Assembly (NCBI RefSeq): GCF_002289565.1 | Contig: NZ_NTFY01000033.1 | Span: 62,001-126,000, forward strand | Direction of reading: 5' to 3' | Length of the DNA stretch: 64,000 nt | Origin: Rhodopirellula sp. SM50 | Lineage (GTDB): Bacteria; Planctomycetota; Planctomycetia; Pirellulales; Pirellulaceae | In this document: piece by piece, positions 27,997 to 37,097 of the stretch | Position numbering within the stretch: the stretch's first letter is position 1 | Layout of the letters: each line of letters begins with the position of its first letter | The notes under the pieces: generated by a model | Database searches by the model: none | What the model saw: only the letters and a program-made list of their open reading frames with translations | Told to the model about the DNA's origin: nothing | Made by a program: the position numbers and the translations under genes

Positions 27997-28303
27997 AAGC
28001 GGCGATCAATCGCCGACATCTCGACCACCAATTTTAAAAGGGACCAATATCGCCCATCGGTGGTCCCTTTTGAAGCGCCCCGTGACAATCCAAGAGGTGA
28101 TACGGACGAACTCGCCTCTACCGTTACACACTAAAATTGAATTGCCGACCGAAAAGAGATTACGCACCGGAAGAGAGATTCACATTTCCAATCCTCGATA
28201 AGGAGCGAGATCTTCGGTCCCCACCGAGCGTCAGCAGTAGAGTGAATCCGGAGAAATGCGTGAATCATTTGTCAGAGGATCGAAGCAGGAATCGTGTAAT
28301 GCT

Positions 28304-29476
28304 TCAGATCGAATCTTTCGAGAATTGCGGATGCCGATCCTTACCTACGCCTAAAAACCGTGAGAGATTCGTCGCATTTGCGTAGTCTCTTCTATACCTC
28401 TCGTATTTCCGTCGATGATTAAGAATCGTAGATTCCTGCTCGGTTTTCGATGAGCTTTCGAAAGAACTCTGATCGATTGAAGCAACATCGTAGCCAAGGC
28501 GTATTGCCGCTTTGGCAATATCAGTGTCCTTGGCTATACCACGCTGCCAGTGCCAAAAAAAGAAGCGATCGCGCGTCAAATCCCCTGGATATTCATCCAC
28601 TGGTGGATCTCCTGAGTACTTGGGGATTGGCTTGTCCAAACCATAATTCCACCACTTTTCTGGATGCACGGGACCCTCAGCAAGCCATTTTTGACCGGTC
28701 ACTGGCGAGATACGGCAACCTGATGGCCGGTACACTCTCCTTAGAGCGTCGATGACTGCAGAGGCGAAATCTGTCGACACAACGTCGAAACACCAACAGT
28801 GCTGAGAACGATCCAACCCCCATGAATCGAGATCTACTCCGAGCGCGCACTCAGAGTCACGCAAGGGCTCTCCCGTCATCGTGGTCGCATTGGACATTTC
28901 CGCGTCAGGAAGGATAGGATAAAGACCCGGATTCTGAAAAAAACTGTACGGCTCCGTAGGCCGTTCCTCGATTCGCGAGTCAGGTAGACGCCGTCGGACG
29001 ACCCTGAAAATCCGCTCATCGTCGTTCTCGGGAGACCTGCGCCGTTGAGGATAAGCGTATTCGGCAAAGAGGGCGAGATACCGCTCGTCTACATCAGGTC
29101 TTAAAAGTAACCAATCAGCGATCCCAAGCGAGTCAAGCTTGTCGATCACGATCTGCGTTTCGTTCGTTCCAAACCTGACGACATCAGCACGGTGAAATCC
29201 GGAAATGGCATACATAATTTGGTGCCCGGGAAGCCATTCCAAAAAGTGCCGCCTGTTTGTCCGCTCCATCGCAATCTCTTCAAGTTCATCAATGCAGTGC
29301 TGCGCCCATCTTGTTTCGTTCTCCTCGGGACCAAAAAACCGAAAAGCATTAAATGTACCGAACAAAACGTACGGGATTGGGCGGCGGTCCACCGCCCTTA
29401 ACTCGTGGCATATCAAATCGAGATCTTTCACCTTCGTACTCCATCGCAGCCGAAACGTAATAGCGACATTAGTCAT
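28304..29476 (-). CDS. Unknown cargo protein, 390 residues
   Basis: A soluble protein with no signal peptide. It contains several Trp/His-rich stretches (NETRWAQHCIDELEEIAMER, HFLEWLPGHQIMYAISGFHR, DSWGLDRSQHCWCFDVVSTD). The C-terminal part (RGIAKDTDIAKAAIRLGYD) could be a helix-turn-helix. I recognise no family. It starts about 600 bases from the next plus-strand gene, in divergent orientation, and its 3' end faces the IS element. A defence or regulatory role is possible for an accessory gene of this sort but is not shown. Confidence 0.55.
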   Translation of the reverse strand: MTNVAITFRLRWSTKVKDLDLICHELRAVDRRPIPYVLFGTFNAFRFFGPEENETRWAQHCIDELEEIAMERTNRRHFLEWLPGHQIMYAISGFHRADVVRFGTNETQIVIDKLDSLGIADWLLLRPDVDERYLALFAEYAYPQRRRSPENDDERIFRVVRRRLPDSRIEERPTEPYSFFQNPGLYPILPDAEMSNATTMTGEPLRDSECALGVDLDSWGLDRSQHCWCFDVVSTDFASAVIDALRRVYRPSGCRISPVTGQKWLAEGPVHPEKWWNYGLDKPIPKYSGDPPVDEYPGDLTRDRFFFWHWQRGIAKDTDIAKAAIRLGYDVASIDQSSFESSSKTEQESTILNHRRKYERYRRDYANATNLSRFLGVGKDRHPQFSKDSI

Positions 29477-29635
29477 TTCTCTCGGCTAATAGCAGCTTCG
29501 CTCAGCTGCGTCATTGAGCCGCAGTCTGCTTGCTTATTCTCAGTTCTCAGCGTGAAACCTGTCTCGCCATCCTAATTCTCGGCACGATCGTCGTGTGCTT
29601 CCGGGGCGGCCGTAATTGCAAAAAAGTGGACTCAT

Positions 29636-30078
29636 TTAGTCGCACCTACTGTGTTTCACCGCTTTGAGTTTCACCGCGTCTTCCATGTCGATCACATTCT
29701 CGCTAGCGACAGCGTCTTGATTCGCTCCGTCAGCCGGCAAACCAGGTTGACCGCTGCGTCGACCAACCCCTGGATAGCGATTAGTTGCCGCAATGGTTTC
29801 CATCATAGTGGCACCTGTGGTTATTGGGCCGCCCGGGGTGGAGGCCGTTGATCGCTGTAGCTGGCAGTTTAAGTCAATGAATCGTTCGACTTGGGCGGCC
29901 ATGGACATCATTTGGCGATACGTCGTCTCGGGACGTTGAATGATCGCTGCGTTCCGGATCGGATTGCAGCCCGAGGCAAAATACTGGCAGTAAGTCAGTT
30001 CTGTCAGATTGATCGGATTTGGTGAATTCTGAGAATGTTGTGTAATTGCGTTGCCGGCTGGAACCCTCCCGACCGCCT
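29636..30078 (-). pseudogene. Start-less coding frame, probably a decayed gene
   Basis: The frame is open from a stop near 30078 to 29636 and reads like protein throughout (NLTELTYCQYFASGCNPIRN, QVERFIDLNCQLQRSTAS). The first ATG is about halfway, at 29911, with no ribosome site. Either the 5' end has been lost or a 92-residue protein starts at 29911. It is divergent from the 30100 gene. Family not recognised. The gap 29477-30099 contains nothing else. Confidence 0.4.
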
Positions 30079-30099
30079 ACCTCGCAACACTTTCACGTC

Positions 30100-30885
30100 A
30101 TGACCAAACAAATAAATCTCACAAACACACGAAGAAGTCGTATCGCGACCAACGGCCTCCGGGCTCCAGACTGGCGTTGGCAGCTCGCGGTGGGCTCTGC
30201 GCCTGTTACCGCAGCCACACGGCGACCTGACGCGATCTGCTGGCACCTGGTTGATTATCTGGTGCACGGCGACGAGTGGATTACATCGCTCGATGGCACT
30301 CGTCGGTTCTCAATCAGGCCGCTGCTGACGATCCACAACGATCGGCTGCAGCGTCTAACGCTTGAGAGCCGGATTCTGGCCGTGCGTGACATCACACTTG
30401 CCGCCGAGGCATCGCGTGTCCCGGTCCAAGTTGCCAACGACTACTGCAGCATTTTTTTCGACGTCGGCGATCGTTTGCACGCGGTCCGGGCGATCGACAA
30501 CAAGATCATCCACGCGGCCGACCACCGCGACGACATCGTCCGCAGCGAGCTGTACTGGCACGCGTACTTTGGCGGACCGCTGGTTGCCGAACACTGGCTC
30601 TCGCACCTGCCTTTTATTGGTTGCGAAGCCAAACACGATCTGGAAACACCAGAAGGCCGACAGCGGGAGCAAATTGAACTGACGATCGCATCGCGTGAAC
30701 CGGCCCCCGAGTTCCACGACAGCAAGCTGCTGCCTGTCTACCAGCAGCTACTCGACCGGTCCCCGACAACCCGTCCCTACGCCGAATGCGTCCTAGATCA
30801 CGTCACAGACGCCCTGGTGGCCCACTGGCGCCGTACGCCGACCAAAGCCGCCCGGAAGATCGTTGACTCACGAATTGCCGCCTAG
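30100..30885 (+). CDS. Unknown protein, first of a two-gene unit
   Basis: A 261-residue protein; ATG 30100 (MTKQINLTNTRRS) is preferred over the frame start at 30046. It begins with a basic helix region (RSRIATNGLRAPDWRWQLA), a pattern I have seen in proteins of mobile planctomycete regions. The middle is ordered and helical, with many His and Asp residues, and the C terminus is basic. The next gene starts 19 bases later, so the two are probably co-transcribed. No enzyme motif was found. Confidence 0.55.
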   Translation: MTKQINLTNTRRSRIATNGLRAPDWRWQLAVGSAPVTAATRRPDAICWHLVDYLVHGDEWITSLDGTRRFSIRPLLTIHNDRLQRLTLESRILAVRDITLAAEASRVPVQVANDYCSIFFDVGDRLHAVRAIDNKIIHAADHRDDIVRSELYWHAYFGGPLVAEHWLSHLPFIGCEAKHDLETPEGRQREQIELTIASREPAPEFHDSKLLPVYQQLLDRSPTTRPYAECVLDHVTDALVAHWRRTPTKAARKIVDSRIAA

Positions 30886-30904
30886 CCATCAACGGAGAAC
30901 TCTC

Positions 30905-31774
30905 ATGTCCATCTACCTCCGCCGAATCGGCGTCAACTCGTTTGTGACGGAAGTCTCGCGCCAACAAGAGAAGGTCGTGACGCGTCACCTGGGGAGCTAC
31001 AAGAACCCGTTCGTACGCATCATTTACCGGAAGTCTGAGTTGCACAAGGCGCTCGCAAGGTTGCTCCGAATCGAAAGGAACGCGATCCGCCAAGAGTGCC
31101 GCGAGATCGAGCAGACCATGAAGCTGCTTGAAGCCCTCATCAATCACTTTTTCGTCATTCTCCGACTGGCCGAGGCGCGTTTTCAGGAGCAATCCCCCAT
31201 GCCGAAGTCCCGATCGCGACGGCAAACAACAGCCGCCGCAACGAAATCCGCCGCAACAAGACCGGACCTGGAGAGCCTCGACGAAGCGCTGCAGGTCCTT
31301 CCGGCCAAACACGCATTCGGCAAGCTGTGCCGGCAGGCCGACGCGGGAGACCCCGACGCCTTGCGCCAGCTCGATGAACTGATCGAGCAAACACCCGAGA
31401 TTCTCGAATCGACAGCGGACCTGATTCGGTTTGCAAAACAGTCGGTACTGCGTGGGATCTCACGCGACAGCGTTGTTTTCACCAAAGCGATGACGGCCAA
31501 GCTCCAGGTGATGGAAGACAGGATCAAGGCGGATCACGACGAAGATCCGATCCTGGGCATGATGGCAGAGGTCGTGGCGGTCAGCCACCTGGACGCGATG
31601 CGCTGCGCGTTACTCGCCCTCAACGGATCTGAAAATAAAACCGACGCCGATCACATTCAAGGACTTGCCGGTCGATCGCTGCGACGCTTCACCAACGTTC
31701 AGCAGGCTTACCAACGTCTCTGCCGGCAAAAGCAACGCAGCCGAGCCGCCACACGATCACGTAAACCCAAATAG
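30905..31774 (+). CDS. Mobile-region helical protein with 'G-x-V-x-x-x-L-G' N terminus
   Basis: A 289-residue protein; GGAGA lies 8 bases before ATG 30905. The N terminus (MSIYLRRIGVNSFVTEVSRQ, then VVTRHLGSYKNP) resembles a small beta unit that I recall from a widespread unknown family in integrated elements. The rest is helical, with a basic Ser/Arg/Gln linker at about residues 98-115. A segment of the type FGKLCRQADAGDPDALRQLD follows, then a basic tail. It follows the 30100 gene by 19 bases. The biochemical role is unknown. Confidence 0.6.
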   Translation: MSIYLRRIGVNSFVTEVSRQQEKVVTRHLGSYKNPFVRIIYRKSELHKALARLLRIERNAIRQECREIEQTMKLLEALINHFFVILRLAEARFQEQSPMPKSRSRRQTTAAATKSAATRPDLESLDEALQVLPAKHAFGKLCRQADAGDPDALRQLDELIEQTPEILESTADLIRFAKQSVLRGISRDSVVFTKAMTAKLQVMEDRIKADHDEDPILGMMAEVVAVSHLDAMRCALLALNGSENKTDADHIQGLAGRSLRRFTNVQQAYQRLCRQKQRSRAATRSRKPK

Positions 31775-31851
31775 CTACTCTTCATACAGCATGGACTGCT
31801 ACCCAATGCCACCAGTTCCGTAACATCAGTCCCCAATCAGGAAACCAACTC

Positions 31852-32301
31852 ATGTTTTTCCTTTCCGAACAATCCCGATTCCATCTCGCGGCGTTAACCG
31901 ACATCATTGTTGCCGTCGAGAAATCGCTCGCGTCGATGCCAGGTAGCCGCCACAGTAGTTGCGCTTGCGAGCTGGACGAACACGCTGACTATTTCAAGGA
32001 TGATCCCTCGGACCGCGTGTGCCTGCGGTTCGGCCGGATCAGAAACCATCCCGGCGAATGCCTGCATGTCGAGGTCTCCGACGAGACTGGTGAAATCTCC
32101 TACGCGGTCTGGATCTGCGATAAGCTCCTCCCCGATCTCATCCGAATTGCTGTGGCCAGCAGGGCCCCCAGGCTGATCAGGCTCGCCGCCACTGATGCGG
32201 ACGAAGTCGACGTTGAACTGATCAGAAACACTGCCATAGCCGCCATAAAGGCGTCCCGGGAGTTGTTCCAGCCAGCTCATCCACGCCCCGTCCTGTGGTA
32301 A
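31852..32301 (+). CDS. Small unknown protein
   Basis: A 149-residue acidic soluble protein; AGGAAA precedes ATG 31852. It lies 77 bases behind the previous gene and may belong to the same unit. It reads as a compact alpha/beta protein (CLRFGRIRNHPGECLHVEVS, SYAVWICDKLLPDLIRIAVA). No motif recognised. The last 15 residues may be less reliable because the frame ends in a region where other frames are also open. Confidence 0.55.
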   Translation: MFFLSEQSRFHLAALTDIIVAVEKSLASMPGSRHSSCACELDEHADYFKDDPSDRVCLRFGRIRNHPGECLHVEVSDETGEISYAVWICDKLLPDLIRIAVASRAPRLIRLAATDADEVDVELIRNTAIAAIKASRELFQPAHPRPVLW

Positions 32302-32875
32302 TGATCTGGCTGGCTTGGATCATCTCACTGATGTTGCCCGCCAGCTTCAATGACTCACGTCCAGCAACCACTCGCTGGAGACCTGCGTGCCAAGCGTGTC
32401 GGAATCGCTCGAGACGAAGATTTTTAACCAGCAGGTCGTCCAAACAGACTGCCACACTAATTGAAGAACGCCCGCGACTGGCCGACCAAAACCTGGGGCA
32501 AAGGCATGGAACGGAAACCAGCCGCGAGCGTTGGATGTCATCCTAACGGAAACTTTCGATTGCTCAAAAGAACCGCCGTTGTGAAGTCGCATCTTCGGTG
32601 CCTGACTCGCCTGCGAAGTCGATTGACACGCCATTCGCCACGTACTTCGGGGTGAGGTCGCCGATACGCGTTCACGCCGCGTCAGAGCCCCCCGAGCACG
32701 GACGAAGTACTCGTCGCATTGGGACGTCATCTCCATCTGAATACCGTCGTGCACCTTGCTCGCGGACCGACGAATTTGGTGAATCTGAGTCGGTTTTGTC
32801 AACTCAAGATGTCGCAGACAGATTCGAAGGCTGGTAACGACCGGCCCACTCACGATTCACCAGAGAAGTAGAAAG
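32302..32875. other. Non-coding or decayed stretch
   Basis: Open frames exist on both strands (32347-32853 minus, 32295-32546 plus), but their products are Arg/Ser-rich and unlike real proteins. No ribosome site, hairpin or RNA gene is visible. Confidence 0.4.
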
Positions 32876-33373
32876 ATGACGTTCAGTCCAAGTACCGTTC
32901 CCGTCGACGAACCCGCGATGGATGAAGCGTATTGCCTGTCGTGCGGGTCTGGAATAGCGGACCATGCAGGCGGCGGTGAAAAACCTGATGGCCATCAATT
33001 TGAATCCTGTACGGATAGATTCGCCAATGAGCTGGAGGAGGAAGCAAGAACGTACGCCATTGCAAACTGCCAAGTCACTGTGGCGTTGCCAAGACCCGAC
33101 GCCGAACACCAAGTCCGTTGCACGCGAGAGATGTACCAATCGGGGGAGCCGTCTTGCAACATTCCCAGCTCGCATCTTGCCAAGTACCGCCAAGACTGCA
33201 CGAACTACGACGCACTAATCCGGCGATTCAACAAGTTCTCGCAGACGCTCGCCGCTCGAGTGTTCTGCAACGCGATCCGCGAACGGATAGACGACATGCT
33301 GAGTGAAGAAATCGGGCGCATGCCGCCCGAGGATGCGAACGAGATTGAGCAGTTCGGATCTCCGCCAGCCTGA
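32876..33373 (+). CDS. Unknown protein with Cys pairs
   Basis: A 165-residue soluble protein starting at ATG 32876 after a GAGAAGTAGAAAG stretch. It contains CLSCGSG near residue 20, which could hold a metal with later Cys residues (ESCTDR, VRCTRE). Several helices follow, ending in FCNAIRERIDDMLSEEIGRM. No family recognised. It stands apart from its neighbours (574-base gap before, 317-base gap after). Confidence 0.5.
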   Translation: MTFSPSTVPVDEPAMDEAYCLSCGSGIADHAGGGEKPDGHQFESCTDRFANELEEEARTYAIANCQVTVALPRPDAEHQVRCTREMYQSGEPSCNIPSSHLAKYRQDCTNYDALIRRFNKFSQTLAARVFCNAIRERIDDMLSEEIGRMPPEDANEIEQFGSPPA

Positions 33374-33690
33374 GCGTTGCGATCCGATCGAGACACTCGT
33401 TGTGGAAACTGTTCCCGCCGGTTACCCACAAATTCGTCCTTGCTCGTTGGCCTCGGCACTTCGCGGGCTAAGGAGGTCGGCTGCTCTACCTTCTTGCGAT
33501 CTCTAGTCGCCACCGTGCAACTCTTGAATGCGCGGGCCGTCGTCGGGCGACCCTTGGCACTGACCACAACGAGTGACCTGCATTCGGGCGAGTTGGTTTT
33601 GCATAGATGGTGCAAATTTGGTGATTTTGTTCAAGTTCCTAGAATCGAAGCTGGTACTGAATTTCTTCACTATATCCCACGAGAATTTCG
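33374..33690. other. Gap without recognisable feature
   Basis: Alternative frames are open on both strands, but none has a convincing start or composition. No repeat was seen. Confidence 0.35.
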
Positions 33691-34182
33691 ATGGATATTT
33701 CAGCTCTTGCTCGACCCGATAACCCTCAGCCAAAGGATCCCGAGGACGAGATTCGGTTTCCCTTCGGAGAAAATCCGCACGCAATGAAGTTGTCGCAAAT
33801 TGTTTGGGACAGTGACTATTGCGCGTACTATGCTGAGCATTGGTGGCTCCCACCGCCGCTTCCAGGACCTGATGACTGCGGAGAGTCGATCTTGGGCATT
33901 CCATGGTTGTGGTATTGGCTCGCGATCGGCTGCGAAGGATGCGACAGCGAGCCTGACCCGTTTGTTCTTCCGACGGTCATTGCGATCTGGAACCAATCGA
34001 TCAAAAATAATAGGCGGGAAGTCCCGATCAACAACCAATTCTTGGAAGACTATGGCCTGAAGCCGAGAAGCGCAGATCGAGCACTGAAGCGGCTGCACGA
34101 CAAGTCGTTGATCATCTACACGATCAAAAACAGAAAGTATAACAGCGTGATCATTCTTCCTACGCCAGTAGCAGCCGAATGA
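33691..34182 (+). CDS. Unknown protein with C-terminal winged-helix-like region
   Basis: A 163-residue protein starting at ATG 33691. The first half is acidic and rich in Trp and Pro (YYAEHWWLPPPLPGPDDCGE). The second half looks like a winged helix (EVPINNQFLEDYGLKPRSAD, then RALKRLHDKSLIIYTIKNRK), as in replication or control proteins of mobile elements. A 14-bp inverted repeat lies 40 bases behind the stop. Exact role unknown. Confidence 0.55.
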   Translation: MDISALARPDNPQPKDPEDEIRFPFGENPHAMKLSQIVWDSDYCAYYAEHWWLPPPLPGPDDCGESILGIPWLWYWLAIGCEGCDSEPDPFVLPTVIAIWNQSIKNNRREVPINNQFLEDYGLKPRSADRALKRLHDKSLIIYTIKNRKYNSVIILPTPVAAE

Positions 34183-34222
34183 TAGAGTCAGTTTTGATCT
34201 GATTGGTCATGCAAGGCGAATT

Positions 34223-34261
34223 CCATCCAACATTTGCGTGTCTCACTCAAATGTTGGATGG
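34223..34261. terminator. Perfect 14-bp hairpin behind 33691 gene
   Basis: CCATCCAACATTTG (34223-34236) pairs exactly with CAAATGTTGGATGG (34248-34261) around an 11-base loop. There is no T-run, so it could equally be a protein-binding or recombination site. From here to 35004 I see no gene; the frame 34298-34870 has shadow-like composition. Confidence 0.55.
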
Positions 34262-35004
34262 TCGAATGCAAGGCGTCTCGTAGTCACATGAGATGTAGTG
34301 CAGCACGATGACAAGTACTGCACGTCTGTTAAGAACACCGTAGGATCGGAATGCGTTCTCTGTGATTGGCGACGAGCGGATGAGGGTTGTCGCTCAGGCG
34401 AGTGTGTCCGGAGAGTCGGAAACTTCATTAGCGATGGGCGGGCTTATCCCAACAAATACGACTTGCTCCATCTGCTTCGTGTTGGCAGTCGAATCACCTG
34501 CCGACACGGAGCAAGGCATCCAGCTTCCGGACGCCTTGTTCACCGCCGGCCAAATCACAGAACGTCAACGACACCCGGTATCATCGATCGAAAAGCTCCC
34601 AGTTGCCGCCCGCCGGTTCACGTCTGGCGGCATCCTATGGTGACAAATGTCGAACATTGTTTTTTCATCCGCGTTGCAAAATCCTGGGTAACGCGACCGG
34701 CAGGTACGCTGCCCGGGCTAGTGATCACCGGAAACCTGGAGGAGGCTTTGGCTAAGATATCCTGTCGCGGAGCGCCACCAAATTGCGGAGCTTCCGTTCA
34801 GGATAGACGCTGCCGATGTGCGGTCTCAGGTGATAGAAATCATCGCGAATTAACCAGGATGTCACCTTGACGATCAAGCGACGTTACGGCTGCCGCAGGC
34901 GCCGAGGCCTAACATGCCGACTCGTGCTACAAAAAGCCCGTTTGGCGGGTTGGTTGAACTAATCTACCCCACGAAGCGGATCCGCATCGCCGCTACGGTG
35001 TGAA

Positions 35005-35029
35005 CACCTCCGCAGCCTACACGGAGGTG
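35005..35029 (-). terminator. Hairpin behind second recombinase
   Basis: CACCTCCG (35005-35012) pairs with CGGAGGTG (35022-35029), about 30 bases past the stop of the minus-strand recombinase. It is a candidate terminator, though short and without a T-run. Confidence 0.45.
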
Positions 35030-35059
35030 CTGGCCCTTTGTTGAAAAGAATGGCACAAG

Positions 35060-36100
35060 TCAAGCTTGGTCGAATTTCCGGCGGCAGCAGGGACACTCGC
35101 CGTCGAATCCATGGTGCAAGGCCGTGAACGCAGTCGGCTGGGGAAGGGACATGATCGCTTTAAACGCCAATGGGTCTCTGTGGGCGTAGTGCCGATAGGT
35201 AACGCCACCAACGGAGTGCCCCAGGATCTCGATCGAGGATTCAGGCATGTGCTCATCGTAGTACGTCGCCGCAGTTTTTCGCAGATCTTTCAAAACCCAG
35301 AGCGTTTCTTCGCCGGTTTCCACGTCCTGCTTCGGCTTGACGCCCGCGAGGGCGCACAACAGCTGAAACTTTTTGTTGGGTCGTGAAGTGCCACCGGCAA
35401 AGACCGGCTCGTCGGGCTGGGGCGTTTCCGGCCAGATGCTCTTCAGGTGTGCGTGGACGACACGGTTCATTGGGCGATGGAATTGCTTTTGCGTTTTGAC
35501 CCGCCGGTAAAACAGCCAGCCGCAGCGACACTCTTTGCCCTGGCCGTTTGGTGGTTCGGATCGCCATGACACGTGTCGCCACAAGATTGGCTCGTGGAAT
35601 CCGGCGGACCTGAACACGGTTCCGGTGTCGACGCCGTAATTGAAGAAGACGACCAGTGCCGCTCGCCAATAATGCCCTACCATGTATGGCTGCTTCCAAC
35701 CTCGCAGTCGCGGCAGCCGGTAAGTGGCGAAGTACAGAGCGTTGAGATCGGGCTTGGTCAGGTAGTGCCGTCCCGCGACGTCCCGTTGCGGCTTCGGTTT
35801 CGGGAACGGAGGCAGCTTGGCGAGAAATTCTTGTTCCCATGCCCAGGCCAAGATAGCCCGAAGGTTTTCACGAGCCTTGTTCGCTGTCCGACCGGGATTG
35901 GACCCGCCGTTCGCTTCGGCTTGGTCGTGAACCCAGTCCAAGAAATCACGAATGTGGGATCGGTTGATCTGGTCGACATCGACGCCTTTGCCCCAGGTCG
36001 TCCACTTGGTGACGGTCGATTTGTATTCTTTGCGGGTCCCGCCGGAAAGTTTCTTGGCAGTAAGGTACTTGGCTGAGATCGCTTCAACGCTGTTTGACAT
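35060..36100 (-). CDS. Tyrosine recombinase with atypical first catalytic motif
   Basis: A 346-residue phage-integrase-like protein; GGAG precedes the ATG. The N-terminal SAM-like domain covers about residues 1-95 (GGTRKEYKSTVTKWTTWGKG). In the catalytic part, the Lys strand is FYRRVKTQKQFH, the second Arg is in VLKDLRKTAAT (with Lys in place of the usual His), and HSVGGVTYRHYAHR supplies the late His and the Tyr nucleophile. The first Arg, normally GLRxxE, is not evident: the aligned strand reads NYGVDTGTVFRSAG. A Cys-pair tail (CPCCRRKF) may bind zinc. It may mark the far end of the accessory region or a second element. Confidence 0.82.
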   Translation of the reverse strand: MSNSVEAISAKYLTAKKLSGGTRKEYKSTVTKWTTWGKGVDVDQINRSHIRDFLDWVHDQAEANGGSNPGRTANKARENLRAILAWAWEQEFLAKLPPFPKPKPQRDVAGRHYLTKPDLNALYFATYRLPRLRGWKQPYMVGHYWRAALVVFFNYGVDTGTVFRSAGFHEPILWRHVSWRSEPPNGQGKECRCGWLFYRRVKTQKQFHRPMNRVVHAHLKSIWPETPQPDEPVFAGGTSRPNKKFQLLCALAGVKPKQDVETGEETLWVLKDLRKTAATYYDEHMPESSIEILGHSVGGVTYRHYAHRDPLAFKAIMSLPQPTAFTALHHGFDGECPCCRRKFDQA

Positions 36101-37097
36101 GGTGACGACTCCAGGACCGTCGACTTGTCACCTCGATGTTGGGATCCTCCGCTAGCCGATGGCCTGTGAAAAGGCTTCCTGCTGGACCTCCGGTCACGCT
36201 GGGGAATGGTTACCGCAGCCGATTCGCTGCACATTTACCCCAAAATAGTCCGAAATCGGGGGGGAACCGCATCGAAACGATTTGGCTAAGGCGCGTAGAG
36301 CGATGCAACCGCTGCTCCATAGACAAGGGAAGAGCGGTGTTGTTAATGGCAAGCGATGCCCCCTTGGTGTGTCTCGATCTTTGTAGCAGATGCGAATCTG
36401 AACGGATCTCGCAATGCTTCCGTTTTGTTGAGGTTCGACTCACTTGTCGGATTATTTACTCGGTTTCCATGCGTGGGTGGGGCCAGCCCGAAACTTGCAA
36501 TCGAGAAGAATGATGCTTGCGAAATGAACAGTCCCGGTACGGGTTCGAGCGTCCCGGAGCTGCTGTCAAAATTCGGAAGAACACGGCGAGAACGCCCTCC
36601 TTCAGGTGAAGCGAAGCGTTTGCGGTCAAGACTTCGACGCACGAGTCGTACAGTGTGCACGCCACCGGACGAAAACAATTTTTTTGCTGAACGTGCTTTC
36701 GACGCCGCCTACGGCACCCAAGAAATCGGTGTCGGATGGACGATTTCAACGATCACGTTTGGCAGAGTGAAATACGGCTATCACGGATCGATGCGGTAAT
36801 TACGCGGGCGAACTTCTGGGAGCGGATCACGTCCGGCCTGGGGCGTGACTCGGGCAAACGGGCGAATTAAAATCACGACTCCGGGCCGAGTATTGATTGG
36901 TTTTGGCGGGAAGTCGGAATTTTTAATTTTGCGACGGTGGACACCCAGGACACCCAGGGCACCCAAGTGGACATTTGTCTATAGTACGCAGCGCTCCAGT
37001 GGGATAGCCCGCACAGTGGAAAGGGATTGTGAGGGGACGAAACTCTGGAACGTGATTGGATTATTGGTCGCCAATCACACTTAACTTGGAGTCAGCC
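36101..37097. other. Gap of about 1 kb, no supported gene
   Basis: Overlapping frames on both strands (36343-36678 minus, 36356-36799 plus, 36845-37084 plus) have poor composition and no ribosome sites. A short ACACCCAGG/GCACCCAAG imperfect tandem lies near 36940. No copy of the tRNA-Val end was found here. Confidence 0.4.

Larger units (their letters stand above)
25527..28071. repeat. Five internal AAAAGGGACCA sites of the IS element
   Basis: The motif occurs at 25527-25537, 25793-25803 (inside istA), 27948-27958 (inside the end of istB), 28036-28046, and inverted at 28061-28071. Each is followed by a CGCCCA or TGGGCG segment. IS21-type ends carry multiple transposase-binding repeats; two of these lie in coding DNA. 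Confidence 0.8.
25512..28087 (+). mobile_element. Intact IS21-family insertion sequence
   Basis: A 2576-bp element with TG...CA ends. The left end TGTCACGGGGCGC and the right end (reverse complement TGTCACGGGGCGC) match, with a further AAAAGGGACCA block in each. A 5-bp target duplication ATCCA lies at 25507-25511 and 28088-28092. It carries two overlapping genes in istA-istB order. Both frames are full length and the duplication is exact, suggesting recent insertion. No interrupted gene can be reconstructed across the site. Confidence 0.93.

Noticed and set aside
28036-28071. Terminator-like hairpin behind istB
   Set aside because: The paired AAAAGGGACCA blocks are the terminal repeats of the IS element, not primarily a transcription stop.
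28137-28385. 82-codon plus-strand frame next to the IS element
   Set aside because: No ribosome site, poor composition, and it overlaps the 3' end of the 390-residue gene.
32347-32853. 168-codon minus-strand frame
   Set aside because: Arg/Ser/Thr-rich with no recognisable start signal; more likely non-coding.
34298-34870. 190-codon plus-strand frame
   Set aside because: Composition is Arg/Cys-rich without ordered segments, and there is no ribosome site.
19843-36100. Retron, diversity-generating or toxin-antitoxin system in the accessory region
   Set aside because: No reverse transcriptase motif (YxDD), template repeat, or recognisable toxin-antitoxin pair was seen.
36343-36799. Overlapping frames on both strands upstream of the CAP gene
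   Set aside because: Both have low-quality composition and neither has a start signal.
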